From positions 1 to 64,000 of the forward strand of contig NZ_JACCFF010000001.1 in the NCBI RefSeq assembly GCF_013449725.1: 64,000 nt of DNA, given 5' to 3'. The stretch comes from Mycobacteroides sp. LB1 (lineage in GTDB: Bacteria > Actinomycetota > Actinomycetes > Mycobacteriales > Mycobacteriaceae). Shown in pieces: positions 1 through 8,126 of this stretch; the first letter of the stretch is position 1; each line of letters begins with the position of its first letter. Both the position numbers and the translations under genes were made by a program. The notes beneath the pieces are model-generated. The model was not told where the DNA came from. It searched no databases and saw only the letters and a program-made list of their open reading frames with translations.

Positions 1-131
1 GCGTCGACCGCGCCATCGAAATCGGCGTCGTCGACGAAGAAATCGAACCCTCACAAACCCGCGCCGTCCTCACCCGCGCACTCGCCGAAGCCCCCAACCG
101 CCGCGGCCGCCACAAAAACATCCCACTCTGA
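1..131 (+). CDS. Acyl-CoA carboxylase beta subunit (carboxyltransferase), C-terminal end only
   Basis: Only the last 42 codons are inside the window, ending in TGA. The frame ends RRGRHKNIPL, matching the conserved tail of AccD-type (propionyl/acetyl-CoA carboxylase) beta subunits, which transfer carboxyl from biotin to acyl-CoA. Mycobacterial AccD proteins end in similar H-x-N-I/V-P-L motifs. It converges on the MarR gene 23 bases away. It could be a housekeeping FAS-II carboxylase subunit or a malonyl-CoA supplier for the adjacent polyketide cluster; the visible part cannot decide. Confidence 0.75.
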   Translation, partial: VDRAIEIGVVDEEIEPSQTRAVLTRALAEAPNRRGRHKNIPL

Positions 132-154
132 ACCGCCGTTCCCGGGGACACCAA

Positions 155-595
155 TCATGTGGACGTCGGCATACTTAATTGCGCTAGAAGCGATTTAAGC
201 TGCCCACGCTCCACTTCTGTCAGGGCAGCCGTTACTCGATGTTCTGCACAGGTGACTTGTTGGCGAGCCATTTCAAGACGCTGCAGCCCTTGCCGGGTGA
301 GTGAGGCGGGCAGCGTCCGGCCCTGTTCCGCGGATACCGGCCGCGTGACAAGCCCCTCATCCTGAAGCTGCTGCAGCACATCGAACATCGCCTGTCGGCT
401 CACGCGTGCCTTACGTGCAAGCTGGGAGTTGGACGATCCAGGGTCCGCGTACAGAATCTGCATACAGATGAAGGCCGACAGTGACAGGCCAAGAGGTTCC
501 AGCCCTACGGTCGCATGCCGCTGCAGGAGTGTTGCAGTGCGGGTGAGTAAATAGCCGAGAGGCACTCCCGGTCCACTGCTATCCGCCGATGTCAC
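155..595 (-). CDS. MarR-family transcriptional regulator
   Basis: This 146-residue protein has the MarR layout: an N-terminal dimerisation helix, a winged helix near residues 55-90 (SNSQLARKARVSRQAMFDVL, then a wing ending VTRPVSAEQGR) and a C-terminal helix. It starts with GTG; no good Shine-Dalgarno is visible. It follows the malonyltransferase gene by 15 bases in the same orientation, so it is probably the last gene of the fusion-oxidoreductase/MAT operon. MarR proteins usually sense small aromatic ligands and repress neighbouring genes. Sensing of the polyketide product is an inference from position. Confidence 0.85.
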   Translation of the reverse strand: MTSADSSGPGVPLGYLLTRTATLLQRHATVGLEPLGLSLSAFICMQILYADPGSSNSQLARKARVSRQAMFDVLQQLQDEGLVTRPVSAEQGRTLPASLTRQGLQRLEMARQQVTCAEHRVTAALTEVERGQLKSLLAQLSMPTST

Positions 596-610
596 CAGGA
601 GACTTGGCTA

Positions 611-1561
611 TCACGACGCCAGGCGAGGCTCGATAGGTCCCGGCGTGTTCTCCCACTGGGTAAGAGCCTCCCGAACCAACGCGACGGTTTCCGGCGCCGA
701 TGCTTGAATTGCCTGCGGCGCCGGCCTTTCCCGGCGAGTCAGCCCACTGAGCGCGCCCTTACCCAATTCGACGCGAATATCTGCGCGGTATTGACGAAGC
801 GACCGGGCGCAAAGATCCCATCGCACCTGACGAGTCAACTGCCGGACCAGCCGGTGTTTAAGATCCTGCGGTCCGATGACAAGCGCGCCATCGGCGTTCG
901 ACAGCAGCGGGTGCCGCGCCATCACCACGGGCGTGTTCTCCAACGCGGCACCGAATTCCGCCTCAGCGGACGCCATATACGGAGAATGGAAGGCCCCGGC
1001 CACCGGGAGCAATTTCACCTGGGTGTCGGCCGGAGGGTTGGCCCGCAAGTGATCTAGCTCGTCGAGCCGGCCGGCCGCGACCACTTGTCCGGGACCGTTC
1101 ACATTCGCCACGAACAGACCGAGCTCCTCCACCGCGCGGGTAACGTCGCACAGGCCACCACCTACCACTGCCGCCATACCGGTGGGTTCGTGGTCGCAGG
1201 CACGGCGCATCGCCAGCCCTCGGAGCCTGGCCAGCCGGACGGCGTCGCGTGAGGTCATGGCACCAGCCGCCGCGGCGGCTGCCAGCTCCCCCACCGAATG
1301 ACCGGCAAAAATCAGCGGGTCCGGCAGCGTCAGCTCATCGCGAAGCCGTTCGAACACCAGCAGCGAGGTGGCGACGATGAGTGGCTGAGCTATTGCGGTG
1401 TCGGTAATCTCGTCGTTCTCGGCCAGTGAGCCGTAGTAACGCAGATCGAGGTCCGCGGCCTCTGAGAATTCGTCGATCCGGGCCGATCCGGCATCGTCCA
1501 GCCAGGGCGCGATCATGCCTTTGCGTTGAGCACCCTGGCCTGGCATCACCATTGCAAACAT
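611..1561 (-). CDS. ACP S-malonyltransferase (FabD/MAT paralogue in a type II PKS cluster)
   Basis: The 316-residue protein has the PGQGAQ N-terminal motif (residues 7-12), the nucleophile elbow GHSVGE with Ser89, and the catalytic His192 in GAFHSPYM. It loads malonyl from CoA onto ACP. I chose the ATG at 1561 because an AGGAGG lies exactly six bases upstream; the ATG at 1567 abuts that site and longer starts run into the upstream gene. Motifs such as EITDTAIAQPLIVA and PVRWDLC-like QVRWDLC resemble mycobacterial FabD as I remember it. It lies 19 bases behind the NTF2-nitroreductase gene. Aromatic PKS clusters usually borrow the FAS MAT, so a dedicated copy is unusual. Confidence 0.9.
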   Translation of the reverse strand: MFAMVMPGQGAQRKGMIAPWLDDAGSARIDEFSEAADLDLRYYGSLAENDEITDTAIAQPLIVATSLLVFERLRDELTLPDPLIFAGHSVGELAAAAAAGAMTSRDAVRLARLRGLAMRRACDHEPTGMAAVVGGGLCDVTRAVEELGLFVANVNGPGQVVAAGRLDELDHLRANPPADTQVKLLPVAGAFHSPYMASAEAEFGAALENTPVVMARHPLLSNADGALVIGPQDLKHRLVRQLTRQVRWDLCARSLRQYRADIRVELGKGALSGLTRRERPAPQAIQASAPETVALVREALTQWENTPGPIEPRLAS

Positions 1562-1580
1562 GTTCATCCTCCTAGATCTG

Positions 1581-2642
1581 CTAGACCGAAGTGACGACGT
1601 CGACGTAGGCGAGGCGAGGTAGCCGCGGGTGCCAGGCATCCAGGCCGGGCTTGCCGATATTCACCACCGCCAAGGATTGGTGCACCCCATCGGGGAAGAA
1701 CTCTCGGTCAACGGCCCCGGCATCGAATCCCGTCATCGGTCCCGCCGCGAGCCCGGAGGCCCTGATACCGAGGATGAAATAGCCAACCTGGATCAAGGCA
1801 TTGGTTCTCGCCGACGCGGCGCGCGCATCAGCATCGGCGAAGTAGTCCTTGGCTTCGGGTAAATGCGGGAACTGGGTAGGCAGTTCCTCGTGAAAGTTCA
1901 AGTCGGCAGCAAGAATCGCTACCAAAGGGGCCGAGAGGGTCTTGGCCTGATTAGCGCCAAGCATGTGCTTGACCAGCCGTGACCGCGCTTCCCCGGAACG
2001 CACCAAGACAATTCGCAGCGGCTGCTGATTCATGGACGTCGGAGCGAACTTGATCAGCTCGTAGACGGCCTGTATCTGCTCGTCGGCGACCGGCTCGTCG
2101 GTGAAGGTGTTGGCGGTGCGAGCCTGACGGAAAAGCAGGTCCTGAGCGACGGCGGGCAGGGCCAGATATCCTTCCAGCGGCGACTCTTCAGGTACCGTTT
2201 TCCCTTGCAGTAGTGGCGAATCGCTGTCATATCTGACATGACGGGATTTGGTCTGCAACTCACCATCGACGCGGACAAGCACATCGTGAACCACACAACT
2301 CGGGTTCGCCTCCGCGGGCTTGCCCGGCCTGGTCTTGACCACCAGGCAGTACACGGTGGAGCGAATCTCATCGGTATCGATATATTCGAGGTCGATCATC
2401 GAGAAGTAGTGCCGTTTCTGCACCGGGTCGTGCTTACCCATCTCACGGAAGTCGTACAGGTCGTTGATGATTCCGGTCCGTGTAACACTGGCCGGTAGAG
2501 CGGTGGTGTGGTCGAAGATCGCGTCCTCGGTGAAGGTCGCCGCATAACCTTCGATGTCCTGCGCGTCGAGTCGCTGCATCTGTCTGGCGTAGAACTGCTG
2601 CACCTCGATGTAGAGGCTCGTGCTGATGTCAACGGTCGTCAC
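1581..2642 (-). CDS. Fusion of an NTF2/SnoaL-like domain with a RutE-type nitroreductase
   Basis: The 353-residue protein begins at a GTG with AAGGAG six bases upstream. Residues ~1-150 are an NTF2/SnoaL-like domain (YARQMQRLDAQDIEGYAATF, then FTEDAIFDHT, a typical small-pocket cone fold). Residues ~165-353 are an FMN nitroreductase of the RutE/HadB type: an early Arg/Ala helix, KFAPTSMNQQP for FMN binding, and AAGPMTGFDAGAVD near the C-terminal flavin contacts. SnoaL-like proteins act as cyclases or hydroxylase partners in aromatic polyketide pathways, and the nitroreductase half would reduce an enone, quinone or aldehyde. The gene heads a minus-strand operon with MAT and MarR and is divergent from the ketoreductase. 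Both halves lack frame damage, so this looks like a genuine fusion. Confidence 0.8.
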   Translation of the reverse strand: MTTVDISTSLYIEVQQFYARQMQRLDAQDIEGYAATFTEDAIFDHTTALPASVTRTGIINDLYDFREMGKHDPVQKRHYFSMIDLEYIDTDEIRSTVYCLVVKTRPGKPAEANPSCVVHDVLVRVDGELQTKSRHVRYDSDSPLLQGKTVPEESPLEGYLALPAVAQDLLFRQARTANTFTDEPVADEQIQAVYELIKFAPTSMNQQPLRIVLVRSGEARSRLVKHMLGANQAKTLSAPLVAILAADLNFHEELPTQFPHLPEAKDYFADADARAASARTNALIQVGYFILGIRASGLAAGPMTGFDAGAVDREFFPDGVHQSLAVVNIGKPGLDAWHPRLPRLAYVDVVTSV

Positions 2643-2706
2643 GGTCGGCTCCTTAGTCTCATACACCTCGCCTGGCACCTTCGGGTGTCGCCAGTTTCCT
2701 TAGCAG

Positions 2707-2748
2707 AGCTCGAATCTCGGTCAAGGGCACTACACCCGGGCTTGACCG
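2707..2748. promoter_or_regulatory. Divergent promoter/operator with mirrored heptamers between the fusion gene and the ketoreductase
   Basis: The 138-base gap between the two divergent starts holds an inverted repeat, CGGTCAAG (2718-2725) and CTTGACCG (2741-2748), with a 15-base spacer. Each arm contains TTGACCG reading towards one of the two genes. On the minus strand a second heptamer, TCGAGCT (2713-2707), follows exactly 11 bases after TTGACCG, the spacing typical of SARP sites. A TATAGC hexamer at 2753-2758 may serve the ketoreductase. Binding by the SARP or by MarR is inference. Confidence 0.45.
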
Positions 2749-2780
2749 GAGCTATAGCGGAGCCGTGCATAGTCACCTTC

Positions 2781-3569
2781 ATGACTTCGACAACGACTCG
2801 TAAAGTTGCTCTCATCACCGGCGCGACCAGCGGCATGGGTTTGACGATCGCGCAACACTTGGCGAAACAGGATTTCGCGGTCTTCCTCTGCGCTCGCAGC
2901 GAGGAGTCACTCAGCCAAACAGTCAAACAACTACAGAACGACGGCTACGAGGCCGACGGGGTGACCTGCGATGTCACCTCGCCCGAGCAGATACGTGCCT
3001 ACGTCGCCGCCGCTGTGGATCGCTTTGGGCCGATTGATATATTGGTGAACAATGCCGGTCGTAACGGCGGCGGGATCACCAAGGACATCACCGACGAACT
3101 GTGGTTCGACGTCATCAACACCAACCTCAACAGCGTTTTCCTGATGACCAAGGCGGCACTCACCACCGGCGGGATGCTCGACCAGGGCTGGGGGCGAATC
3201 ATCAACATCGCCTCGACCGGAGGTAAGCAGGGCGTGCTGCACGGCGCACCGTATTCGGCGTCTAAGCACGGGATGGTGGGATTCACCAAGGCTTTGGGGC
3301 TCGAACTAGCGAAGACCGGTGTCACGGTGAACGCCGTGTGCCCCGGGTTCGTCGAGACGCCGATGGCCGAGCGGGTTCGTGAAACCTACGCCACCTTGTG
3401 GGGTGTGGACGCCGAGGAAGCAGGTAAACGGGTCGCCGCTCGTGTGCCCATCGGCCGGTATGTGGACACCGAAGAGGTAGCGGCCATGGTCGACTACCTG
3501 ATCAGCCCCGGCGCCAATGCGGTGACCGCTCAGGCCCTCAATGTCTGTGGCGGCCTGGGCAATTACTAA
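2781..3569 (+). CDS. ActIII-like type II polyketide ketoreductase (SDR)
   Basis: This 262-residue short-chain dehydrogenase would reduce one carbonyl (C9 in the actinorhodin case) of the nascent poly-beta-ketone with NADPH. It shows TGATSGMG (cofactor), NNAG, N115, S145, Y158 and K162 (catalytic tetrad), and the C-terminal ITV-like VTVNAVCPGFVETPMAE. It ends in ALNVCGGLGNY, the same ending I remember for ActIII. The ActIII substrate-steering PGG motif is N95-G96-G97 here. I chose ATG 2781, where similarity begins; the open frame extends upstream without support. It is the only plus-strand gene of the cluster, and its end overlaps the convergent lipocalin-like gene by four bases. Confidence 0.93.
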   Translation: MTSTTTRKVALITGATSGMGLTIAQHLAKQDFAVFLCARSEESLSQTVKQLQNDGYEADGVTCDVTSPEQIRAYVAAAVDRFGPIDILVNNAGRNGGGITKDITDELWFDVINTNLNSVFLMTKAALTTGGMLDQGWGRIINIASTGGKQGVLHGAPYSASKHGMVGFTKALGLELAKTGVTVNAVCPGFVETPMAERVRETYATLWGVDAEEAGKRVAARVPIGRYVDTEEVAAMVDYLISPGANAVTAQALNVCGGLGNY

Positions 3570-3967
3570 GCCCTTCGCCAGGCAAGTATGCGCCGCTGCT
3601 GCTTGCCGCCCTGCTGGAGTGCGCCGATCAACGTCAGCTTATCGCCATCGAAGTCGTACTGACGTGTCTGCACAGTGCCGGCCCAGGCGGGGTTGGAGCA
3701 GACCGTAATCCGGTGCAGTACTAGCGGTCCGTCAACCTGCCAGTGCCCGGCGTATCCCATGAACGGGACTGCGCCGGGCACTTGTTCTCCGCGCATCATG
3801 CTTACCGACAGCGCGCCCTCGGCCCCGTAGTAGAGCAGACCGATAGGCGATTGACCGAGTGGCCCCTCGCCAGTGGCGCCATTCTCATCGAGGTCGTAAT
3901 AGGACTCCAGCCGCCACTGCCCCACGAAGTCACGGGGCCGGACGGGCTCAGTCTCACTGGCGTGCAT
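3566..3967 (-). CDS. Lipocalin-like domain protein
   Basis: This small 133-residue protein opens with FVGQWRLESYYDLDENG and has GLLYYGAEGALSVSMMR in the middle, the pattern of the lipocalin-like (Lipocalin_5) family that forms small beta-barrels around hydrophobic ligands. No signal peptide is visible. It is the last gene of the long minus-strand PKS operon, with its start inside the end of the alpha/beta hydrolase gene (14-base overlap). Relatives occur in natural-product clusters without an assigned reaction; a late tailoring or product-binding role is inference. Confidence 0.65.
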   Translation of the reverse strand: MHASETEPVRPRDFVGQWRLESYYDLDENGATGEGPLGQSPIGLLYYGAEGALSVSMMRGEQVPGAVPFMGYAGHWQVDGPLVLHRITVCSNPAWAGTVQTRQYDFDGDKLTLIGALQQGGKQQRRILAWRRA

Positions 3968-4727
3968 GAGCAGATCCGCTGCGGGCGTGCGCCGTCACCA
4001 GATCATCTAGCGCCGCTGCTAACTCGTCAGGTTTGGTGATCATGGCGTCATGGCCTGTTTCCAGTTCGCGAACAGGTTCACCGGCCGGCGGATAGGAACG
4101 TGGCATCAACTGCTTCCGCAGAGACGTCCAGGCCTCGCCGCCACCGGAACAATGGATATGAACCCGCGGGACACTCTGCAGCTGTTCCGGATTGCCGAGC
4201 CGCAGGACATCGGTGAAGGTGCGCAATGACTGCGGGCTCTGCATCGAACGCAACCAGCTCAGATCGGGCTCGTCGGTTACCCCGTAGCAGCCCTCGACCC
4301 CTGGAGGCATGTCGGCCACCGGCACTCGCCAGCCGTCACCTTCGGCCTGCGCCGCATCCGCGAAAGCCTGAACATTGACCGGAAGGATGTCGGCGACGGC
4401 CTCACCGTCGTACGCGACGAATGTATCCAGATACACCAGTAAGGCTATGCGGGAGGGGATTCGGTCTGCGACTGCCGTCACGACGACGCCGGCATAGCTG
4501 TGCCCGACCAGCACGACGTCGGTCAGGTCCTCATCCTCGATCAGCCCGGCGATATCGTTCACGTGAACATCAAGACCCACGTCCGGGCCCAGTTCACCGG
4601 CCCTGTCGCCAAGCCCCGTCAGCGAGGGCGCGTAGACCGCGTGGCCGGACGCCTCAAGCACAGGGGTCAGCCGTTCCCAGCACCACCCGCCATGAAATGC
4701 GCCGTGCACCAATACATACGTTGTCAT
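3954..4727 (-). CDS. Alpha/beta hydrolase (esterase-like)
   Basis: The 257-residue protein starts directly on the alpha/beta hydrolase core: VLVHGAFHGGWCWERL supplies the oxyanion region, VGHSYAG the nucleophile Ser near residue 79, and ETGHDAMITKP the catalytic His near residue 228. The closest type I recognise is the HNL/salicylate-esterase-like group of small hydrolases common in polyketide clusters. It could cleave an ester or thioester or act as a cyclase. It sits two bases after the FAD hydroxylase and overlaps the lipocalin-like gene, so it is translated with the PKS operon. Confidence 0.8.
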   Translation of the reverse strand: MTTYVLVHGAFHGGWCWERLTPVLEASGHAVYAPSLTGLGDRAGELGPDVGLDVHVNDIAGLIEDEDLTDVVLVGHSYAGVVVTAVADRIPSRIALLVYLDTFVAYDGEAVADILPVNVQAFADAAQAEGDGWRVPVADMPPGVEGCYGVTDEPDLSWLRSMQSPQSLRTFTDVLRLGNPEQLQSVPRVHIHCSGGGEAWTSLRKQLMPRSYPPAGEPVRELETGHDAMITKPDELAAALDDLVTAHARSGSAHARQ

Positions 4728-4729
4728 GT

Positions 4730-5968
4730 CTAAGCCTCCATGGATTCTGACTGCACCCCCACCAGCGGCGGGGGTATGGGTTCAGGCCGCAGGCCTTGAC
4801 CTATGACCCGGGCGATAAGCCTGGGCAACATGGGAAATGCCCGGATCAGCCGTATCAGGAGCGGCCGCTCGGCGGGCGGACGGCCAGCGGTCGGATAGAG
4901 ATCAGCCAGCAGATGCAACTGCGCCCACTGCACTGCCCGCACCGGATACTGGCGGCGGCGTTGCACGCGAGCGAGCTGCGATACCGAGGGCCTGGCGCCG
5001 GAAGCCAGTACCGGGCCCAGTATGCGCGCCGCAGCGATGGCATCCTGCACGGCGAGGTTGATACCGACACCACCGGCGGGCGACATGGCATGTGCCGCAT
5101 CGCCGATCGCCAGCAGGCCCGGCCGGTACCAGCGCCGCAGCCGGTCCACGCGTACGTCTAGAAGATGAAAGCTGCTCCAATCGCATAGCTCCTCGGCCAG
5201 CCTGCCGGCGAACGCCGGATAGATCCCGGCGATCGCTGCCTGCAGTGCTTCGAGGCCATTACGCCGAATCTGGTCATAGCCGCCCTTGGGGATCATGTAC
5301 GCGACCTGCCAATAGTGTTGACGGTTGAGGCAAACGATGAAATAGCCCCTGCCGCTGCGCACCGCCGGAATCACATCGTCGGCCTCGCGACTCACCCGGA
5401 ACCACAACACATCCATCGGTGCCGTGGAGGCCGCAAGGTCAAGCGATCCGGTGGTCCGCACGAGTGACCGCCGTCCGTCTGCGGCGATGACCAGTGTGGC
5501 CCGGATCTGCAGCGGGCCGTCGGGGCTGCTGCAGAGCACACCCACCACGTCCTCGCCATCGTGAATCAGTTCCGTGGCCTGAGCTTGTTGTAGCAGTTTG
5601 AATCCCGGGTACCGGCGGGCGGCAGAGGCGATGAAGTTCAGTACGTCCCACTGCGGCATGAACGCGAGATACCGGTACCTACCGGGTAGCCCCCGAAAGT
5701 CCGCAAAGAGCAACTGGCCGGAATCTGTTGCTATCGGTAGTGTTTCAGCTTTGGCATGAGGAAGGTCGAGAAACTGGTCGATCAGACCCAGTTCATCCAT
5801 CGCCTGCAGAGTTGACGGGTGCACTGTGTCGCCACGGAAGTCACGGAGAAAGTCCGCATGCTTCTCCAGAACGGTGACGTCAAGACCGAATCGGGCCAGC
5901 AGCAGACCGGCCATCAGCCCGGCCGGACCGCCGCCGATCACACACACGTCGACGGCTACGCCAGGCAT
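4730..5968 (-). CDS. FAD-dependent aromatic hydroxylase (PHBH/UbiH class)
   Basis: The 412-residue flavoprotein shows the three class A monooxygenase fingerprints: GGGPAG near residue 12 (ADP binding), ADGRRSLVR near residue 165 (the DG motif) and IGDAAHAMSPAGGVGINLAVQD near residue 290 (FAD ribityl/GD motif). It would hydroxylate an electron-rich ring using NAD(P)H and oxygen. It lacks the C-terminal thioredoxin-like domain of PgaE-type enzymes. The start overlaps the end of the MBL-fold gene by 13 bases. Likely role: oxidising the cyclised polyketide to a phenol or quinone (inference from context). Confidence 0.87.
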   Translation of the reverse strand: MPGVAVDVCVIGGGPAGLMAGLLLARFGLDVTVLEKHADFLRDFRGDTVHPSTLQAMDELGLIDQFLDLPHAKAETLPIATDSGQLLFADFRGLPGRYRYLAFMPQWDVLNFIASAARRYPGFKLLQQAQATELIHDGEDVVGVLCSSPDGPLQIRATLVIAADGRRSLVRTTGSLDLAASTAPMDVLWFRVSREADDVIPAVRSGRGYFIVCLNRQHYWQVAYMIPKGGYDQIRRNGLEALQAAIAGIYPAFAGRLAEELCDWSSFHLLDVRVDRLRRWYRPGLLAIGDAAHAMSPAGGVGINLAVQDAIAAARILGPVLASGARPSVSQLARVQRRRQYPVRAVQWAQLHLLADLYPTAGRPPAERPLLIRLIRAFPMLPRLIARVIGQGLRPEPIPPPLVGVQSESMEA

Positions 5969-6894
5969 TCGGGCACCTGGCCATCGTTGTAGCTGACCAT
6001 GTCATCGAACGCGGCGATCACATCGAGCGGCGCCCCGAGGTCACCGTCTCGCGGTTCCGCACCCTGTTCGGCATAGGCTCGGTACAGGTTGCCCACCAGC
6101 CGTTCGGAGTCGATCAGCCCCGCGAAATCGCCCAGCTCGGCACGGCGAGCGGCTTCGAGGGGCCCAATGCCGTCGGCAGACCCCTCGGCCGCCAGACGCT
6201 GGATCCAGGTCAGGTACGCGATCGTCTGCTCGAATACCTCGGGCCCGGTGAGCGGACCATGACCACAGACCACGGTCTCGGCACCAAACTGAGCCAACTC
6301 ACCGATAACACGCAGCGCACCCTCGACCGAGCCCATCAGGTTGAACGGGGTCGCACCCGAAAGCACGATGTCACCGGCGAACAGAATCTTGTCCTGCGGA
6401 AGCCACACCACCGCGTCGTTGGTGGTGTGCGCCGGGCCGAGATGAATCAACTCGGCCGCCCGGTCCCCTATATGCAATTGGAGCCGATCGGAGAAGGTCA
6501 CCGATGGCAAAGTGACTCTGACATCTCCCCATTCGACCTCGGGCCATAGTTGGGTTAGCGCAAGGCCCGCCTCGTCCATCTCGATCCGGGCGCGTTCATG
6601 AGCGATGATCATCGCCTGCGGGCCAAACATGTGATTGCCAAAATGATGGTCGCCGTGGAAGTGAGTGTTGACCACGGTGCGTCGCGAGCCAGGAGCTAAT
6701 CCGTCAACCGCCGCGACCAGCCGCCGATTGCGGCTTTCCGTGGCCAGGGTGTCGACGACGACCGCGCCGTCCGGACTCGCCACGATTCCCGAGTTACTGA
6801 GGCACCAGCCCCCGGGCAGCTGCAGATAAGCGTAGACACCGTCCGCGATTTCGGTGATCCGGTCGGTGCCCCGTGCCGCCAGCCCCGAGGTCAA
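5956..6894 (-). CDS. ActIV-like metallo-beta-lactamase-fold polyketide cyclase/thioesterase
   Basis: The 312-residue protein contains THFHGDHHFGN (the HxHxDH zinc site, near residue 100), a further metal His in HLGPAHTTND, the bridging Asp in LFAGDIVLSG and CGHGP near the end. This architecture, including an N-terminal GVYAYLQLPGGWCLSNSG stretch, fits the family of ActIV, which closes the second ring of the actinorhodin intermediate and releases it from ACP. It overlaps the aromatase/cyclase by four bases. A plain MBL hydrolase is the alternative, but position between ARO/CYC and hydroxylase favours the cyclase. Confidence 0.87.
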   Translation of the reverse strand: MTSGLAARGTDRITEIADGVYAYLQLPGGWCLSNSGIVASPDGAVVVDTLATESRNRRLVAAVDGLAPGSRRTVVNTHFHGDHHFGNHMFGPQAMIIAHERARIEMDEAGLALTQLWPEVEWGDVRVTLPSVTFSDRLQLHIGDRAAELIHLGPAHTTNDAVVWLPQDKILFAGDIVLSGATPFNLMGSVEGALRVIGELAQFGAETVVCGHGPLTGPEVFEQTIAYLTWIQRLAAEGSADGIGPLEAARRAELGDFAGLIDSERLVGNLYRAYAEQGAEPRDGDLGAPLDVIAAFDDMVSYNDGQVPECLA

Positions 6895-7844
6895 CTGAGG
6901 TTTTCCGCGAGAGACTCTGCCCAGTACCCGGCATGGGCGAGGGTAGCTTTGCTATTGGCACCCAGCGCGTTTCGCAAGTATTGCTGAGCATCGCCGATAC
7001 CTTGGCCAGCACCCAGCACAGGGGCTATCGCCGCCGGGTTGATGGCGACCATGTGTCGGGAGGTGGCGACGGCGCCGTCAGGACCGTCTGTGAACTCCCA
7101 CACCCCGCTGTGTCCCAGCAGCAGCGCTGGCGGTAGTTGTTGTTTGTACACAATCTTGTTCGGGCTGAAGCACAGTCGCACCGACCGGGTGGTATGACTG
7201 CTGCCATCTGTGGTGACGGTGTCCATCTCCATGTCCTGCACGCCATCCGCGGTCTCGACCAGGTCGACCCGTCCAACATGCGGTAACCGCTTCGGCCACA
7301 AGTCGCTGCGCTCTACGAACGTGTAGATGTCGGATGCGCTTCCCGGCAGCTGCACGGTGTCCTCGAACACATGGATGATTTCCCCAGGCACGTAACCGCA
7401 TTCGGCCACCAGACCCAATGCGGTCAGCTCCTTTTCGCTATTGGTATTGACTGCCTTGATGATGGCGGCCTGAGCGGCATCATCGCCCGCCACCGTGAAG
7501 TGATGGTCCAGCACCACTTTGGTGTACCCACCGGGCAGATCTGTGAACCTCCAGCTCCCACCCATCGACGTAATGGGCGCTGCACTGCGCTCCTGGGCGA
7601 ACTCGACAAGCTTGGCCTGTGGATCAAAGCTCCTCCGCGATACCCAATCTCGCACCGAACCATTGACTGTCGCCCAGATATGAAAACGCTCGCCAGTGTC
7701 GCTGCGCTCGAGCAGGTCCACGTGCACCGTCGGGCCGAAGATAACCGGCCAGCGGGTCACGTCCGCCACCAGCGAGTAGACCACCTCTGCGGGGGCCGCT
7801 ATCTCTCGCGAGTGCGTCAACGTATGCGTTACCGGAGAAGTCAT
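6891..7844 (-). CDS. Didomain aromatase/cyclase (ActVII-like, START/SRPBCC fold)
   Basis: The 317-residue protein has two SRPBCC domains. The first (residues ~1-150) opens with HSREIAAPAEVVYSLVADVTRW, and the second (~155-317) opens with HVFEDTVQLPGSASDIYTFVERSDLW. Each carries the W-P ligand-pocket signature (TRWPVIFGP, SDLWPKRLPHV). Didomain ARO/CYCs of the ActVII type aromatise the first ring after C9 reduction, so this agrees with the ActIII-like ketoreductase. It overlaps the ACP gene and the ActIV-like gene by four bases each, implying coupled translation. Confidence 0.92.
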   Translation of the reverse strand: MTSPVTHTLTHSREIAAPAEVVYSLVADVTRWPVIFGPTVHVDLLERSDTGERFHIWATVNGSVRDWVSRRSFDPQAKLVEFAQERSAAPITSMGGSWRFTDLPGGYTKVVLDHHFTVAGDDAAQAAIIKAVNTNSEKELTALGLVAECGYVPGEIIHVFEDTVQLPGSASDIYTFVERSDLWPKRLPHVGRVDLVETADGVQDMEMDTVTTDGSSHTTRSVRLCFSPNKIVYKQQLPPALLLGHSGVWEFTDGPDGAVATSRHMVAINPAAIAPVLGAGQGIGDAQQYLRNALGANSKATLAHAGYWAESLAENLS

Positions 7845-8098
7845 GCCGCACCGGCCAGCTGCGTATTGATGACATCCAGCATCTGTTGCGGCGTAGTCAG
7901 GTCAGCCAGCTCCTCTTCGGCTATATGCACGCCGTATTCCCGCTGCAGCCGGGCAGCGGTTTCCATCAGGGCCAAGGAGTCGTAACCGAGTTCTTCGAAC
8001 TCAATCGTCGCACTCTCTGGACTAATCTCGCTGTCGTCCTCGCCACCGGCGCAGGCAACCAGGATCTTATGCAGCTGAACAAGCGTTACTTCGGCCAT
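7841..8098 (-). CDS. Acyl carrier protein of the type II PKS
   Basis: The 85-residue ACP has the phosphopantetheine site in ELGYDSLALMETAARL, with Ser41 the attachment point. The sequence around it is nearly that of actinorhodin-type ACPs from memory. An AGGAG lies a few bases upstream of the ATG. Gene order KS-alpha, CLF, ACP is the canonical minimal PKS order. No phosphopantetheinyl transferase is encoded in the window, so activation must come from elsewhere in the genome. Confidence 0.95.
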   Translation of the reverse strand: MAEVTLVQLHKILVACAGGEDDSEISPESATIEFEELGYDSLALMETAARLQREYGVHIAEEELADLTTPQQMLDVINTQLAGAA

Positions 8099-8126
8099 TT
8101 CTCTTCTCCTTTGCTGATTTTCGTGT

